Positions 11,270-21,759 are shown, counted from the first letter of the stretch. The stretch is DNA of 64,000 bases from Acanthosepion esculentum (GCA_964036315.1 OZ038485.1:77280960-77344959), one strand, 5' to 3'. The notes: generated by a model from the sequence alone, not told the origin. A program made the numbers and translations.

Positions 11270-11515
11270 GTTCAGTATCTTTGCTGACAACAAGATGATC
11301 AAGTTTCAAATCTAAATTGTGGTATTTTAAATGGGAAAAAAATTATTAAAAATAAACTCTATTTAAATACAGGAGTCATAAAAACGATTTCAATGTGCTG
11401 CACTTTTTGGCTTGTACTCTTTTTCTCTTAGTAAAGGTTATGGCACATGTTCATTTCAGTTTCATTCAAATTGTGTGTGCCTGTACATTTGTGCTTGCCC
11501 ATGTATATTTTAATA
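11270..11515 (+). repeat. Dispersed repeat, unknown family (copy 1)
   Basis: The order of shared blocks (AAGATGATCAA, ATCTAAATTGT, TTTAAATACAG, GTCATAAAAA, ACTCTTTTTCT, CATTCAAATTGTGTGTG) is repeated at 58160-58420 with drift. No coding potential. It abuts the right end of the LTR element here and a PLE end in the other copy. Confidence 0.65.
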
Positions 11516-12685
11516 CATTGACAGACTAAAAAAAATATTTCTACAAAATTTAAAAAAATTAAATCATTTTATTTATTACCTAATAATTTTAGAAAGTAAA
11601 ATAAAATCATATAATTATCTGATTTTTCTAGAGTTTAAAAAATTACTAAGTTTTTGGCCGAGAAATTAGTCATGCCATTTTCTTCTCATTCCACTTGCAC
11701 CATTTTTACCTGATTTCCCTTTTTGTGACCATTAATGCTTTTGTTTTTTAATTTAACCAAGATTTAGTGTATTTATAATTAATAAACTAGACATTTCTTT
11801 TGTGGCCATCGCTATACTGCCAGGTTCTGAGTACTAATAAATAGATATGAATAAAGTAATATTTATATATGATAAATATTAATAGTGTGATAGAAATAGG
11901 TATGACTGATATCAATAGATAGGCATGGATAGACTGATATCAATAGATAGAAACAAAGTGAAATAACTGATATGATAACACTCTTTCACTGTAACTATTT
12001 CTTTCTTTTCTTTTTTTTTTCTTTCATTCTTGTCTCTAAATTTGATTTTATTGCTCACTCGGGCGAGGGTTGAACAATCGCTTATTTCAGACGAAGTCAA
12101 ATTGTGTGTGTGTACATTAAATACCGCAAGTGCACATAAGTCACTCACACACAGCTTACATGTATGCAAAGTTACACACAGACAAAGTGTAATAGACAGA
12201 ATTAGTTTGTCTTTTATAATAAATTTAAAAAGGGATAAAGTCACAAAAAATGCTGTAAATATATTTTCACCTGCCATTTTTTAAAGTAATTATATGATTA
12301 AATAATACATCAGAAGGATAAGTATTGATTTATTTAGTCTTTATATAAGATTCTTTTTTATTTGAAAATATAATCTTTCAATTGTCTCTTGTGGCTTCTC
12401 TTCTTTATCCTATTTTTACTTTTATTATAAAAATCCTATGGAAATCTGATATATACTCACACACATATACATAGACATACTTTCACTTAAATATATTGAG
12501 TGAGTATTAGCATATATACGCACATATGCATGAATAGTAAAAGTTTTGCTTGTATGATATGGCTTAGGTAGTGACATCTGTAAACAGAATGTTTATAAAT
12601 GTTATTGTGCCTTTTATACGAATAATTTAAATATAAAAACACTCATTTTTCAAGTTATATACTGAATGTATCTGTCTATATTTTT
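11516..12685. other. Non-coding stretch with two opposed open frames
   Basis: Opposed open frames cover about 11912-12284: 121 codons on the minus strand and 84 on the plus. Neither has a recognisable domain. The minus frame ends in a lysine- and isoleucine-rich stretch from a poly-pyrimidine run, so I treat both as chance. Short GATATCAATAGATAG repeats occur at 11905-11950. Confidence 0.5.
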
Positions 12686-12889
12686 GAGATGAGGTATTAT
12701 GTACACTATTTACATTATTCGAACTATTGTCCTCATCTTTGTCGCCATATTTATTACAACGTTTGGTGGTTGGAATGTTGAACCCTTTATTTCACTCACT
12801 GGGGTAGACTGTTCTAGTTACACGTGCCATGTTTAATGGCTGTCAGTTATCACCTGTTAATTCCCCTCTCCAAGTTCTCCACTGCCTTA

Positions 12890-12990
12890 ACCAGGTATTG
12901 AACTCACACTCTTTGGGTCCTGTCACTGGATCTAACTAACACCTTTATCCACTGTGCCATGTGTCCTTGAGGACATCTGTGTATGAATTT
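12890..12990 (-). repeat. tRNA-like Pol III module in PLE-2
   Basis: On the minus strand TGGCACAGTGGATAAAGG (box A-like) is followed about 50 bases on by GTGAGTTCAATACCTGG (box B-like). The same module occurs at 39476-39562 and 58650-58740 next to the same end repeat. Confidence 0.7.
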
Positions 12991-13119
12991 CTGGGTATTA
13001 TAAACCTAATGTCTTCAGCCACCATTTTTTACCAATTTTTGCTGTTATCATTTATGTTTTTTACCAGAGCTCATATTGCAATTTTTGTTGTTATTATTGC
13101 TTTTCTCTAGCACTCCTTA

Positions 13120-13689
13120 TTACTGGTTCCCATATCGTATTCATTTCTATGCTTGGTCGGCTCAGGAGATTTTTGTGGCCTAGCATATGTGCTGATTCCT
13201 TAAGTTTATGAATTTTCCAATGGTGTTCTTTGTCTATGATCTCAGCCTTGATCCCACAAACGGCGGTGATCTCCCTTTTCTCTCCATATGTGGTCAGCCA
13301 CGCCTGATTTTTCCACTTCCCCTCGTGTTACAGCTTTCTGGTGTTCTTGAAGCCTTACTTTAAGGGGGTGGCCTGTCTATCCTTTATATTTATTTCCACA
13401 GCTGCACGGGATAGCGTACACACAGTCTTTAGTCATGTTCTCCTCTGTGAGGGGCCCTTACTCGGGAGAGATATCTGTGAAGTGTTTTCCAGCTTTTGAA
13501 GGTTATTCTGATATTATATGGACTGCAGATCCTTTGTATTTTCTCTGATAACCCCTTCACAGAAGGCAGGCAGACTGTTTTCTGAGTGTTGTTGTTCTCC
13601 TCTTGTACCCACCTATCCCAGTTTTGGGGGGCTGCTGCCATGTACCCAGGGTAGTTGTTACATTGTAGAGTCCTACTTATACTGACCAA
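13120..13689 (-). pseudogene. GIY-YIG endonuclease part of PLE-2
   Basis: From 13689 an 86-codon frame covers the linker (NNYPGYMAAAP, KGLSEKIQRICSPYNIR, ending APHRGEHD). The reading then shifts frame near 13430 and continues KDCVYAIPCSCGNKYKG, LKVRLQEHQKAV, EVEKSGVADHIW. VYAIPC...YKG is the GIY-YIG box and the arginine in KVRLQEH fits the catalytic helix. A stop replaces the residue after YKG. The nuclease nicks target DNA to prime reverse transcription. C-terminal text degrades after about 13200. Confidence 0.8.
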
Positions 13690-13732
13690 TTCTTTATCTA
13701 ATGTCTCTGGGTCGCCACTTAAAACATTTTGC

Positions 13733-14329
13733 TCAGTGTTGTAAGAAGTGGATGATCCCTTTCTTTACACTGTATGGATGGTGGGAGTTGAAATTGAGGT
13801 ACTGTCTGGTGAATGTCGGTTTACGGTATATGGATGTATTGAACACATGCTCTGTTCGAGATATTAGAAAATCCAGGAATGGAAGTGTGTTGTTACTCTC
13901 TTTCTCCATCGTGAACTGTATCGAAAGTCTTATGGAGTTCACATGGTCCAGTAGAACCTGAACATCTTCCTGGTGTGGCCAGAGTATGAAGGTGTCATCT
14001 ATATACCTTAACCATAGAGATGGTTTTAGAGATATAGATTCTAATGCCATTTCCTCAAAGTATTCCATATATATATTTGCCATTGCTGGTGATAATGGTG
14101 AGCCCATTGCTAAGCCCTCATCCTGTCGATATATGTGTGATCCCATTCCAAAGTGTGTTGTTTGTGTACAGAAAGTCAACATCTCCATCAGATTATCTAT
14201 CGGAATACTGGTCCGTTCTTTGTGCAATATGAGCATTGGTAAAAAAATGAATGCAGAAGACATTAGGTTTATAATACCCAGAAGATTAACAGGAGATAAC
14301 TGATAACTGACATCCATTAAACATGGCAC
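13733..14329 (-). pseudogene. Reverse transcriptase of PLE-2
   Basis: An open frame of 198 codons. It shows IPIDNLMEMLTFC, RQDEGLAMGSPLSPAMANIY (fingers/palm), then LRYIDDTFILWPHQ with the YIDD catalytic box, NTLPFLDFLISR and YRKPTFTRQYLNFNSHHP. These are hallmarks of the Penelope reverse-transcriptase lineage, which is related to telomerase. It lacks the upstream third of a full PLE protein, and the ATG at the start is probably internal, so I call it a remnant. The homologous blocks in PLE-1 at 5.8-6.4 kb support the reading. Confidence 0.9.
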
Positions 14330-14392
14330 ATGGAACTAGAACACTCTATCCCAGTGAGTGAAATAAAAGGTTCAGTTCGACATTCCAACCAC

Positions 14393-14432
14393 CTGAAGAA
14401 GGCTGGAGCGTACAACGGCTGAAATGTTGTAA
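14393..14432 (+). ncRNA. Hammerhead-like core in the PLE-2 end repeat
   Basis: CTGAAGA, a short GGCTG...CGGCT stem, then GAAAT. The intact version is at 39692-39724. PLE ends are known to carry minimal hammerhead ribozymes; see the finding for caveats. Confidence 0.4.
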
Positions 14433-14490
14433 TAAATATGGCAACAAAGATGAGGACAATAGTCCAAATAATGTAAATAGTATACTGAAT

Positions 14491-15255
14491 GTAATTATCA
14501 AATTAAAAATATTACTTTCTTAAAAGAAAAGTAAGATTCTTTCGTAAGTTTAAAAGACAAAGCCTTGTTGTGACCAGGATTTTAGTCATAATTTTGGTAC
14601 CTTTTTATAAATAGTTTTAACACTGAAATCAAGAACATTTGAATTTTTGTATTTTACATTATAACTAAAAATGAAACATGTTCCTGTCAAATTTCATGTT
14701 ATTATTCATGTATAACCTTAAGTTTGGGTTAACATTCTGGAAAATATACACTGACATTTTAGAATTTGTAGCAGTTAAATTTAATATTTGTTCAAATTTT
14801 TATCCAGTTTGTATCAACTAAAAATAAAAAATTATATAGTTTATGTTCTGAATGACAAATTTACACAGTATTTAAACATATGGATATATTCACACAAAAC
14901 TCCAATAAGCTTATAGTAAAAATAAGCTCTCACTTGGAGAGATAAAATTATAAATAAATGCACATTCCAGTGGCTATTTCCCTGTAGTGATATTAAACAC
15001 AAGTGGACATTATTACTACATCATTATGCAGTGTATAAAAAACAAAAAAAAATTTTAACATTTATCATCAGCAGCAGTCAGCCACAATTTTACTCATAGC
15101 TTTTCCTACTAAACTCAGTCAGGCTCCATTTATTACAAACCAAATTCCCTATGTATGCATGACTGTCCATTATTTTGACCATAATATCTAAGTGACCATC
15201 TTACACAAGTGAAGAAAATTTAGTTGTTACTGCAAATAGTCATCACTTTGGATGT
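14491..15255. other. AT-rich non-coding stretch
   Basis: Nothing recognisable between PLE-2 and the pogo relic. Confidence 0.6.
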
Positions 15256-15533
15256 TCTGAGTTCAAATATCTGACTTCATTCATGCTAAAGTCAAAGAAA
15301 GTAGACAGAGAGGAATTATCAGTGTTTCTGAAGTTGGAAGAAGAGCTAATCAAGTGGGTGAAAGAATGCAGAATGGCTGGCATTGGAATTAGCACAGCTG
15401 ACATGGCACTGGAAATCACAAAGAAGAAGGAAAAATGCATCACAACTTCATGAGCAGTATTAGGTGGTGTTTGTGCTTTATCAAGGGACATAATTAGCAT
15501 TGAATTCACACTACCTGTAAATTTCAAAGACAC

Positions 15534-15743
15534 TGTGGTGAAAATAAAGGAACTCTCTAATCTTTCCCTGACTTTCCAGGACTGATTGATCTCCCCCTGT
15601 TTTCGTCTTTCTCTCTTTATGAGGTAGTTGGCCATTTTCTTCTTACGGTTCGCTACCGGAGTAGATTTCTAGTGGAATAAAGCTTCACTCAAGCTATATG
15701 AACTCAGCCTTGTTTCACTTCCTCTCAAACTCTTTTTACAACA
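15534..15743 (+). repeat. 5' LTR of the young element
   Basis: 210 bases. It contains ATTTCTAGTGGAATAAA at 15665-15681, which is complementary to the sequence just downstream of the LTR. Confidence 0.92.
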
Positions 15744-15744
15744 A

Positions 15745-15761
15745 TTTATTCCACTAGAAAT
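15745..15761 (+). promoter_or_regulatory. Primer-binding position, complementary to the LTR
   Basis: TTTATTCCACTAGAAAT lies two bases after the LTR, where the minus-strand primer should bind. It does not start TGG as a tRNA-CCA site would. It is the exact reverse complement of 17 bases of the LTR, suggesting self-priming as in Tf1/sushi elements. Confidence 0.55.
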
Positions 15762-15772
15762 AATCTATCAGG

Positions 15773-16096
15773 ATGGAGAAATACCTTAAGCCAGAATGCC
15801 TAGATCTAGACACGAATAAACCTGACTCAGCCGACACATGGCGACATTGGAAAAGATCCTTCCAAATCTTTCTCGAAGCGGCCGGCGAAACACAACAACA
15901 GACTCCACTGACAGACAGACTGAAACTGAATCTACTTATCAACCTTGTCTCTCCCACTATCTTTAAACACATCTCCGACGTGGATGATTACGATTCAGCC
16001 ATGGACGTTCTGGAAGGAGTGTTTGTGCAGCCTAGAAATACCATCTTCTGTAGGCATCTGCTGGCTACTCTTTGTCAACAAACAAGCTTCTGGTGA
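15773..16096 (+). CDS. Truncated Gag of the young LTR element
   Basis: The frame opens MEKYLKPECLDLD, the usual beginning of Gag in this Ty3/gypsy group, and continues through WRHWKRSFQIFLEAAG and FKHISDVDDYDSAMDVL to RHLLATLCQQ. It then runs into out-of-frame pol sequence and stops after 107 codons. Gag normally packages the RNA. Here the nucleocapsid zinc knuckles and later parts are deleted. The ATG sits 12 bases past the primer-binding position, and I chose it because of the conserved start. Confidence 0.75.
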   Translation: MEKYLKPECLDLDTNKPDSADTWRHWKRSFQIFLEAAGETQQQTPLTDRLKLNLLINLVSPTIFKHISDVDDYDSAMDVLEGVFVQPRNTIFCRHLLATLCQQTSFW

Positions 16097-16571
16097 TTCC
16101 ATACCAACATGGTTAACAAAATCAAAATCGGCGCTCCTGAGGCGGCATGTACGCGGGAGTAAATATGAGCCTTTAGTCGAGACAGTTGGCATACTCGAAG
16201 TCAATCCGAACTACGCTCACGTTCGACTTAACAACGGACGAGAAACGACAGTGTCTCTACGCCATATTGCACCATTGGATGGCAAATCAAACGGTTCACA
16301 CACAGAACTTGATCCAATGGACGTCCCTATCCAGTCTAGCACTCCTACTCCTCCTCCTCTGCCGATTGCTCTGGAAAATACTGTTATTGACGATTCAGCT
16401 GCCCCCGAAAACCACCCCACTGTAAATTCCACTCCTACATCTCCCCAACCTCTGCCCTTGGATAGCTTCCAGAGGAACTCTTCAGAAGATGCTGATGATG
16501 TATCGAATCTTCGACGCTCTTCTAGAATTCGTCAAAAACCTCCATATTTAGCTGAAAATTATCAGCTTTGA
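16092..16571 (+). pseudogene. C-terminal remnant of Pol of the young LTR element
   Basis: The frame carries LLRRHVRGSKYEPLVETV and RLNNGRETTVSLRHIAPL, typical of the domain after the integrase core in this element group. A proline-rich, low-complexity tail follows, ending RRSSRIRQKPPYLAENYQL. Reverse transcriptase, RNase H and the integrase core are missing. The frame differs from Gag, so the deletion junction near 16092 is out of frame and no fusion protein is made. An ATG at 15945 opens this frame through the Gag region, but I consider that accidental. Confidence 0.75.
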
Positions 16572-16681
16572 ACATCTGTTTTTCTCCTTTCTCTACTTTC
16601 AGTTTGAGCAGAGACACCCATAGAAACCACCCCTTGCCAGAAGAATGTACAAACCTGAACTTATTCTTAAGTGGCGGAGAA

Positions 16682-16886
16682 TGTGGTGAAATGAACTCTC
16701 TAATCTTTCCCTGACTTTCCAGGACTGATTGATTTCCCCCTGTTTTCGTCTTTCTCTCTTTACGAGGTAGTTGGCCATTTTCTTCTTACGGTTCGCTACC
16801 GGAGTAGATTTCTAGTGGAATAAAGCTTCACTCAAGCTATATGGACTCAGCCTTGTTTCACTTCCTCTCAAACTCTTTTTACAACA
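16682..16886 (+). repeat. 3' LTR of the young element
   Basis: 205 bases, nearly identical to the left LTR. Confidence 0.92.
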
Positions 16887-17545
16887 GACACATTACTCGA
16901 GTTCCAGCATTTTATGATCAGATGAGAGGACACCATGAGAGACACATTGTCACAGATTAGAAATGTAGATCAAATCTCACTGTGCTTTTTCCTCCCCATG
17001 CACAGGCTGGATTTCAAGAGCCAGAAGATGGTCAACAAGATTGGTAAGGAGAAAAAACAATTCATGCTGATGTTAGTTGTCACTTGTGATGGAGAAAAGC
17101 TGCTGCCATATGTTGTTAAGAGGCAAAAAACTATGCCCAAGAAAATATTTCTGAAAGGAATAGAGGTGCATGTCCAAAAAAAGTGTTGCTTTGTTGGTTT
17201 AATGATGTGCCTAAAACATCCAGGTGGCCTGCAGAAACAGCCTTATTTACCTGTCCTTGATGAATCAAAATAGCAATGACAAATTGATGTGAAACAGCAA
17301 TTAGAATCAATGAAAATTGATCTTACTACCATTCCTTGTAGAATAACCAGTATTCTCCAATCACTGGTCCTCAGCATCAGTATCAACAAGCCATTCAAGA
17401 TGTTTGTTCGCAGCAATTGGAACTGGTGGTTGCCAGAGGGGCACAAGTCACAAACAAATTGCATTTGCTGACCAGAGATTTCCATGGATATTGGAAGCTC
17501 AGCAGAGCATTTGCTTAGTGATTTAAAGCATTTTTTTTCATGCAT

Positions 17546-18940
17546 TTATTAAGACTATAAATGTAAATTACATCTGGTTATACCATCGCAAATATGGCAA
17601 AGCATATGGCCAGAAAAAAGTTAATATTTAGTTATTGTATATAATATGTTCCTCTAAATTTTAGGTTTAAAAATTTAGAAAAAGTGCATATTATATACAA
17701 ATAATTATGATATGTAGGTTGTATAATTAATTTATACAGCCTATTTAAGATTAAAAAAACAATTTTTTTATTTTATTCCCACCTCTATTTCTAGGTCTGT
17801 GTGAAATGACAAAATACTCACCCTACTTATCTACTTCTGTTTGTCGGTGAGATAAATCAACCTTTTCAAGACACTCTTTCAAAAAGCCACTTTCACCAAC
17901 TATATAAAAACTATATTTAAAATCTTCATTTTACTATATTCAATGCATATGTCGTGTCCACTAAAATATCAAATACAATATTTATAAACCAATCACACTC
18001 AAGTAAACACTTACATCTTAAAACACACCAATAAAATCATAGATTACAAATCAGACTGTTTTTTTGTATTAGTCATCATTATTTTTAGGTAGATACTGAC
18101 CAAATATCGTACAGATGTAGTAGAAGACATACCACATGCACTTTTAGGGCCAATTAGGAATAGATAAATAATTTAATTCTGGAGCCGATTTTGTTCGGAA
18201 AAGGTGTATAAAAACACAAAATCCGTTCCCAAAAAATATACACGCGGCTGTCACCAAACTCCACACAACTCTCACTGATGATCTTCATGACCTCATGTTA
18301 AAAGCGACAGCATTGACAAACTTCAGACTACAGCAACACCGCTAACAGTAAGAAACAATTCCTATCTCTTGTATCCGTTTTTACTATGAATCACACACAC
18401 ACATGTTGACTTTTTCATACAAACACACATAACACAACATTTTATTGTTTCTCACATATGTACACAAAGACAATTTATATTTTATTTCAGAACTTTATTA
18501 ACCCAAACAAAAAGGCATTACTTTCCAATCTATCATCAACTGCTTGTATTCTTGTCGCTATATTAAATTAATGTTTATTTGTTGAAACTACGTTGTCTTT
18601 TCTACTGAATTTTATTCCTTCAATGAAAACCATGTGATTATTCTAGATGGCCAAATTACAAGCAACCCTGTAACAATATTTTGTTAATGTATCGAATCCC
18701 ATAACACCAAATTTTAACATTCAATGAAAAACCGAGTAGAATGATTCCTACACATACACTTTTAGGTACACATTTCATTAACAAATTTAACAAGTTTTTT
18801 AATTACATTAGAAATTGTTTTAATTATTTCTAATAATTTTAAACATTGTTATAATTTGACTGTATTACAAGCAACACTTGTATTTTCTTACAATCAAAGA
18901 AACTTTATTAAAAGTTATTTACAATATTTAAATTCAGACT
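17546..18940. other. AT-rich non-coding stretch
   Basis: No coding signal. One locally GC-richer block (18180-18360) has a TGTATAAAAACAC element and a possible splice donor (CAACACCGCTAACA|GTAAGA). It may be a decayed first exon or a repeat; the evidence is thin. Confidence 0.5.
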
Positions 18941-20610
18941 AAAATCCTCATCTTTGTTGTTATCACATTTCTGCCAATGTGCTCTCTGGCCTTCTTCAGG
19001 TGTCTATCAATCTGGGTTTCAAACTGAACCTTTTATTTAATCTATGCAAAAATGATGGTCACAAATCCCTGCTGAATAAAAAACACTTGAGAGTGAACAC
19101 TGTAGAATCAGATATCTGAAGGAATCAGTACATATGCTTCTTCAGTAAGCCTATCTAGCATAGGTATAAATATATAAGAGCCATTAGTAAATAAATAAAG
19201 AGAAATGATAATGAGAGAGCCAAACCTGACAAAAAGGCTTCAGCAGTAGCAGCATTAAGAAAGAAAAGCGGTAGTGGAGGAGTTAAGCTTAACAAGGCAG
19301 CAACAACAGCAACAGCAGAGAAGGCAATTCAAGTTCTAGCTTCAGGAACAATAGTCTAGAGTAGTGGTCACCAAACTGCCCAATGCTACACTGGACCACA
19401 AATAAGCTAAAATATAATTATTTAGATGGAATTATCAATAGACTGTAGTTAAACTTACTATGTAGAAAAATTAAAATAAATGTAAGTAAAAATGCCAAAG
19501 TGTGGCCAATCAGCATTTTGCATCTGACAGTAATATAAATTTTACAAAAATCAGTGAACTGGAATGAAGAAATTTCTCTCATTTTCAGTGTTTCAAAGAG
19601 TTTTGCACTGGAACTGCAGAAGATGTCAACCTTGAGTTTCTGAAGAAGATTATTCATGACTCAAATAAGCACTTTTGGAAAGATTTCACATCTCAAGAGA
19701 ATTGAAAGTGGCATTCTTCTGTTCCAGAATCTGATTGCAACCTTGATGATGTGCAAGTGTTACTACAGTTGCATTGATTTGCAAGAAAGTGACATGTTGA
19801 AAGAGAAGCACACAGAAGGAAAACTTCTTGAATTTTATTGCTGCCTACCTTATGATGTGTTTTCAAGTTGAAGAAATTTGTCTTTGGTATGGAATCAATA
19901 TTTGGAACAACTTATGTCTGTGAGTAAACATTTTCAAAAATGAAGTGTGTAAAGTCAGCACATTGGTGAACATTTGAAAGCAATTCTCTTGGTTGAATGA
20001 ATCAATTCCAAAGCAAATATTAATTATATCTTAAAAAGTAAATGCTAGTTTCACAAATTTTGCTAACTTTTTTTTTGCTGCTTAGTTTGTGAGATTCAGA
20101 TATGTGCACTCTGGGTGTGATATAAGTATTTTATTGCTAATGTTGACTTCTTTGATAAATTTTAGTAAATAAATGTTTGTTGTCTTTATTTTTTGTGTAT
20201 TCAGTGTATTGTATTGAACAAAATGGTTATCCAGTATGCACTCATCATTCTTTCAACTATCTGGCCCTCTGTGAAAAAGATTTGGTGACCCCTGGCCTAG
20301 AGGATTAAAATATTGGTTCAATTTAGTGACATAATATTTGTGAGTTCAATTCCTGGGTTGAGTAGACTTAGACTCAGTAAAAACAGGACTAGCAATAATT
20401 AAGCAATGCTAAAAAGGAATAAGATATCCCTACACATGGACAGCAGAACAAGAACAATCTATCCCCATAGATTAAATAAAGTGTTTGAAATTCCTTGAAA
20501 ATTAATTGTATTAGCAGTACCTGAAAACGTCCAGAGGGCACAATATCCAATTTTTGTGATGATAATGTAGATGAGGACATTAGTCCAAATATAAATAAAG
20601 TAAATAATTA
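18940..20610 (+). mobile_element. Penelope-like element remnant (PLE-3), split by hAT
   Basis: A minus-orientation end repeat (18945-19060: ATCCTCATCTTTGTTGTTAT, TGGCCTTCTTCAGG) is followed by a plus-strand scrap of the PLE C-terminus (about 19125-19345, similar to 6540-6640). After the hAT insertion comes a decayed tRNA-like block (about 20325-20400) and a plus-orientation end repeat (to about 20605: GAGGACATTAGTCCAAATA). The order matches the other members of the family. Confidence 0.65.
19354..20302 (+). mobile_element. hAT transposon, internally deleted
   Basis: Terminal inverted repeats TAGTGGTCACCAAACT (from 19362) and ...TTTGGTGACCCCTG (to 20294) are flanked by 8-base duplications GTCTAGAG and GCCTAGAG (one mismatch), as expected for hAT. 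Inside, about 19600-19980 encodes the end of the transposase in shifting frames: RISHLKRIESGI-like text, DMLKEKHTEGKLLEFYCCLP, then FGTTYVCE and TFSKMKCVKSAH. This resembles the C-terminal dimerisation region of the ZBED/GTF2IRD2-like hAT group. The DDE core is deleted. Confidence 0.85.
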
Positions 20611-21755
20611 TAACTCTTCATCCTAAAAATTGAAACAGAAATTTATTGGTAATGGTAATAGTGAAATTAGTTGTTTTCATGCAAGAAATATTTGGTATTC
20701 ATTAACTGATCAGTTAATGTAATTGTTGGTTGAAAGATAAAAGTTTTTCAAGAAATTAGACTTTTCCAGTCCACTAACTGTTCTTGCTCTTTCTAGTATC
20801 GATGGGCATTTCTTTCCAAACATTTTGTTTAAGGTAGAGTGGAAAGTTAACATATTGATTATATCACTACTAGTGTATCCAAGGAATTAAAAATGATGGT
20901 AATTGAGATGCAATGAAACAAGTCTTCAGATTCAATAAAGTGGAGATAAAGACTTCACAACTAAAATGGAGGCCAACGAAAGTAATCTGTTCCCTTTATA
21001 TTTTTTAGATGTTCAATGGTATCTATGATTCATTGATTACTTCTAGTATTATATAAACCACTTTTTTCTCAATATCTTTTCATTTAAAAAATTTTTATGT
21101 GTATAACAGTGAAATAGAAATATTTCTCTGAAGAAAAAGATTAGTAACAGAATCACAAAGACAGCAATGACAAAACTGATTTCAAGACTCAGTTGAAGCA
21201 AGACAATCACTTAATAGAGAAAAGTATCTTAGCGCCTCACATAAAAGGCTTGAACAAATAAAACTGTAAACTAAGAATCGTAGGAGAAAAGGAACTGATT
21301 AATTAAACAGTTCATTTTTCCTGAGAACTAATTTTGTCTAAATGTAGATAAATATTTTATTTGTATAGATTATTGAAATGACTAAGGGAAGTAATCACTC
21401 CTAAATTTACTAACTTAAGTTGATTTACCTCCCTTCCCACTATAGATGGGACAGGAAATATATAAATAAATACACATTGTTATCTGGTTTGATTTTCCCT
21501 TTTTTTACATGTTCTATACATTTTTTCTGTTGTTACTGTTGGAAGTTTTCAAAGTGATGTGATATTTGGAAAGTGTTTAAATATCTACAATTTGAACAAT
21601 CTGCATTATGGCCATAAATAATCTTGCAGAATGCTTAATTTGTATTTTAGATATTTTCTCTTGTGTCATTGTGCTTAAAAACATTTCTTGTGTTGTAAAC
21701 TATTACATGTATTGAGTTAATAAATGTTATTTATTAATGAATTATTATTTTATAT
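20611..21755. other. AT-rich non-coding stretch
   Basis: Contains an inverted pair of AAGGGAAGTAA (21384) and TTTACCTCCCTTCCC (21424) motifs of the type seen near 3.8 kb. No coding signal. Confidence 0.55.
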
Positions 21756-21759
21756 AGGA

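Larger units (their letters stand above)
12690..14490 (-). mobile_element. Penelope-like element with inverted end repeats (PLE-2)
   Basis: The body reads on the minus strand: reverse transcriptase (14329-13733), linker (13689-13429), GIY-YIG nuclease (about 13428-13120), then a tRNA-like block (about 12985-12890) and the end repeat (12900-12690). A second, oppositely oriented end repeat sits beyond the start of the ORF at about 14340-14490 (CTGAAGAAGG, GAGGACAATAGTCC, AATGTAAAT). Inverted or partial extra copies of the end sequence are typical of Penelope elements. One or two frameshifts and the lack of an N-terminus make it inactive, but it is the best-preserved retroelement in the window. 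Confidence 0.88.
15529..16891 (+). mobile_element. Young LTR retrotransposon, deletion derivative (Ty3/gypsy, CsRn1-like)
   Basis: LTRs at 15534-15743 and 16682-16886 begin TGTGGTGAAA and end in ACAACA. GACAC is duplicated on both sides (15529-15533, 16887-16891). The LTRs differ by about three substitutions and one 5-base indel, so insertion is recent compared with everything around it. GTGGCGGAGAA just before the right LTR is the polypurine tract. The 938-base interior keeps only the start of gag and the end of pol, so it needs proteins from a full-length relative. Its GC content is well above the flanks. Confidence 0.92.
15256..17545 (+). mobile_element. pogo/Tigger-type transposon relic, split by an LTR element
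   Basis: Upstream of the insertion (about 15285-15530) the frame reads LEEELIKWVKECRMAG and ISTADMALEITKKK. This matches the CENP-B/Tc5-type DNA-binding domain of pogo transposases (lysine-lysine-glutamate-rich and WVxE-like). Downstream (16887-17520) come the DDE-domain parts: a 112-codon frame at 16935-17273 with LLPYVVKRQKTMPKKIF and KGIEVHVQKK, then IPCRITSILQ and INKPFKMFVRSNWNWW. Stops are frequent. A 1353-base LTR element with a 5-bp target duplication separates the halves. Confidence 0.75.

Noticed and set aside
11912..12284. Two opposed open frames (121 and 84 codons) as a possible gene
   Set aside because: No domain, no sensible composition, and the two frames overlap on opposite strands; part is a poly-pyrimidine run.
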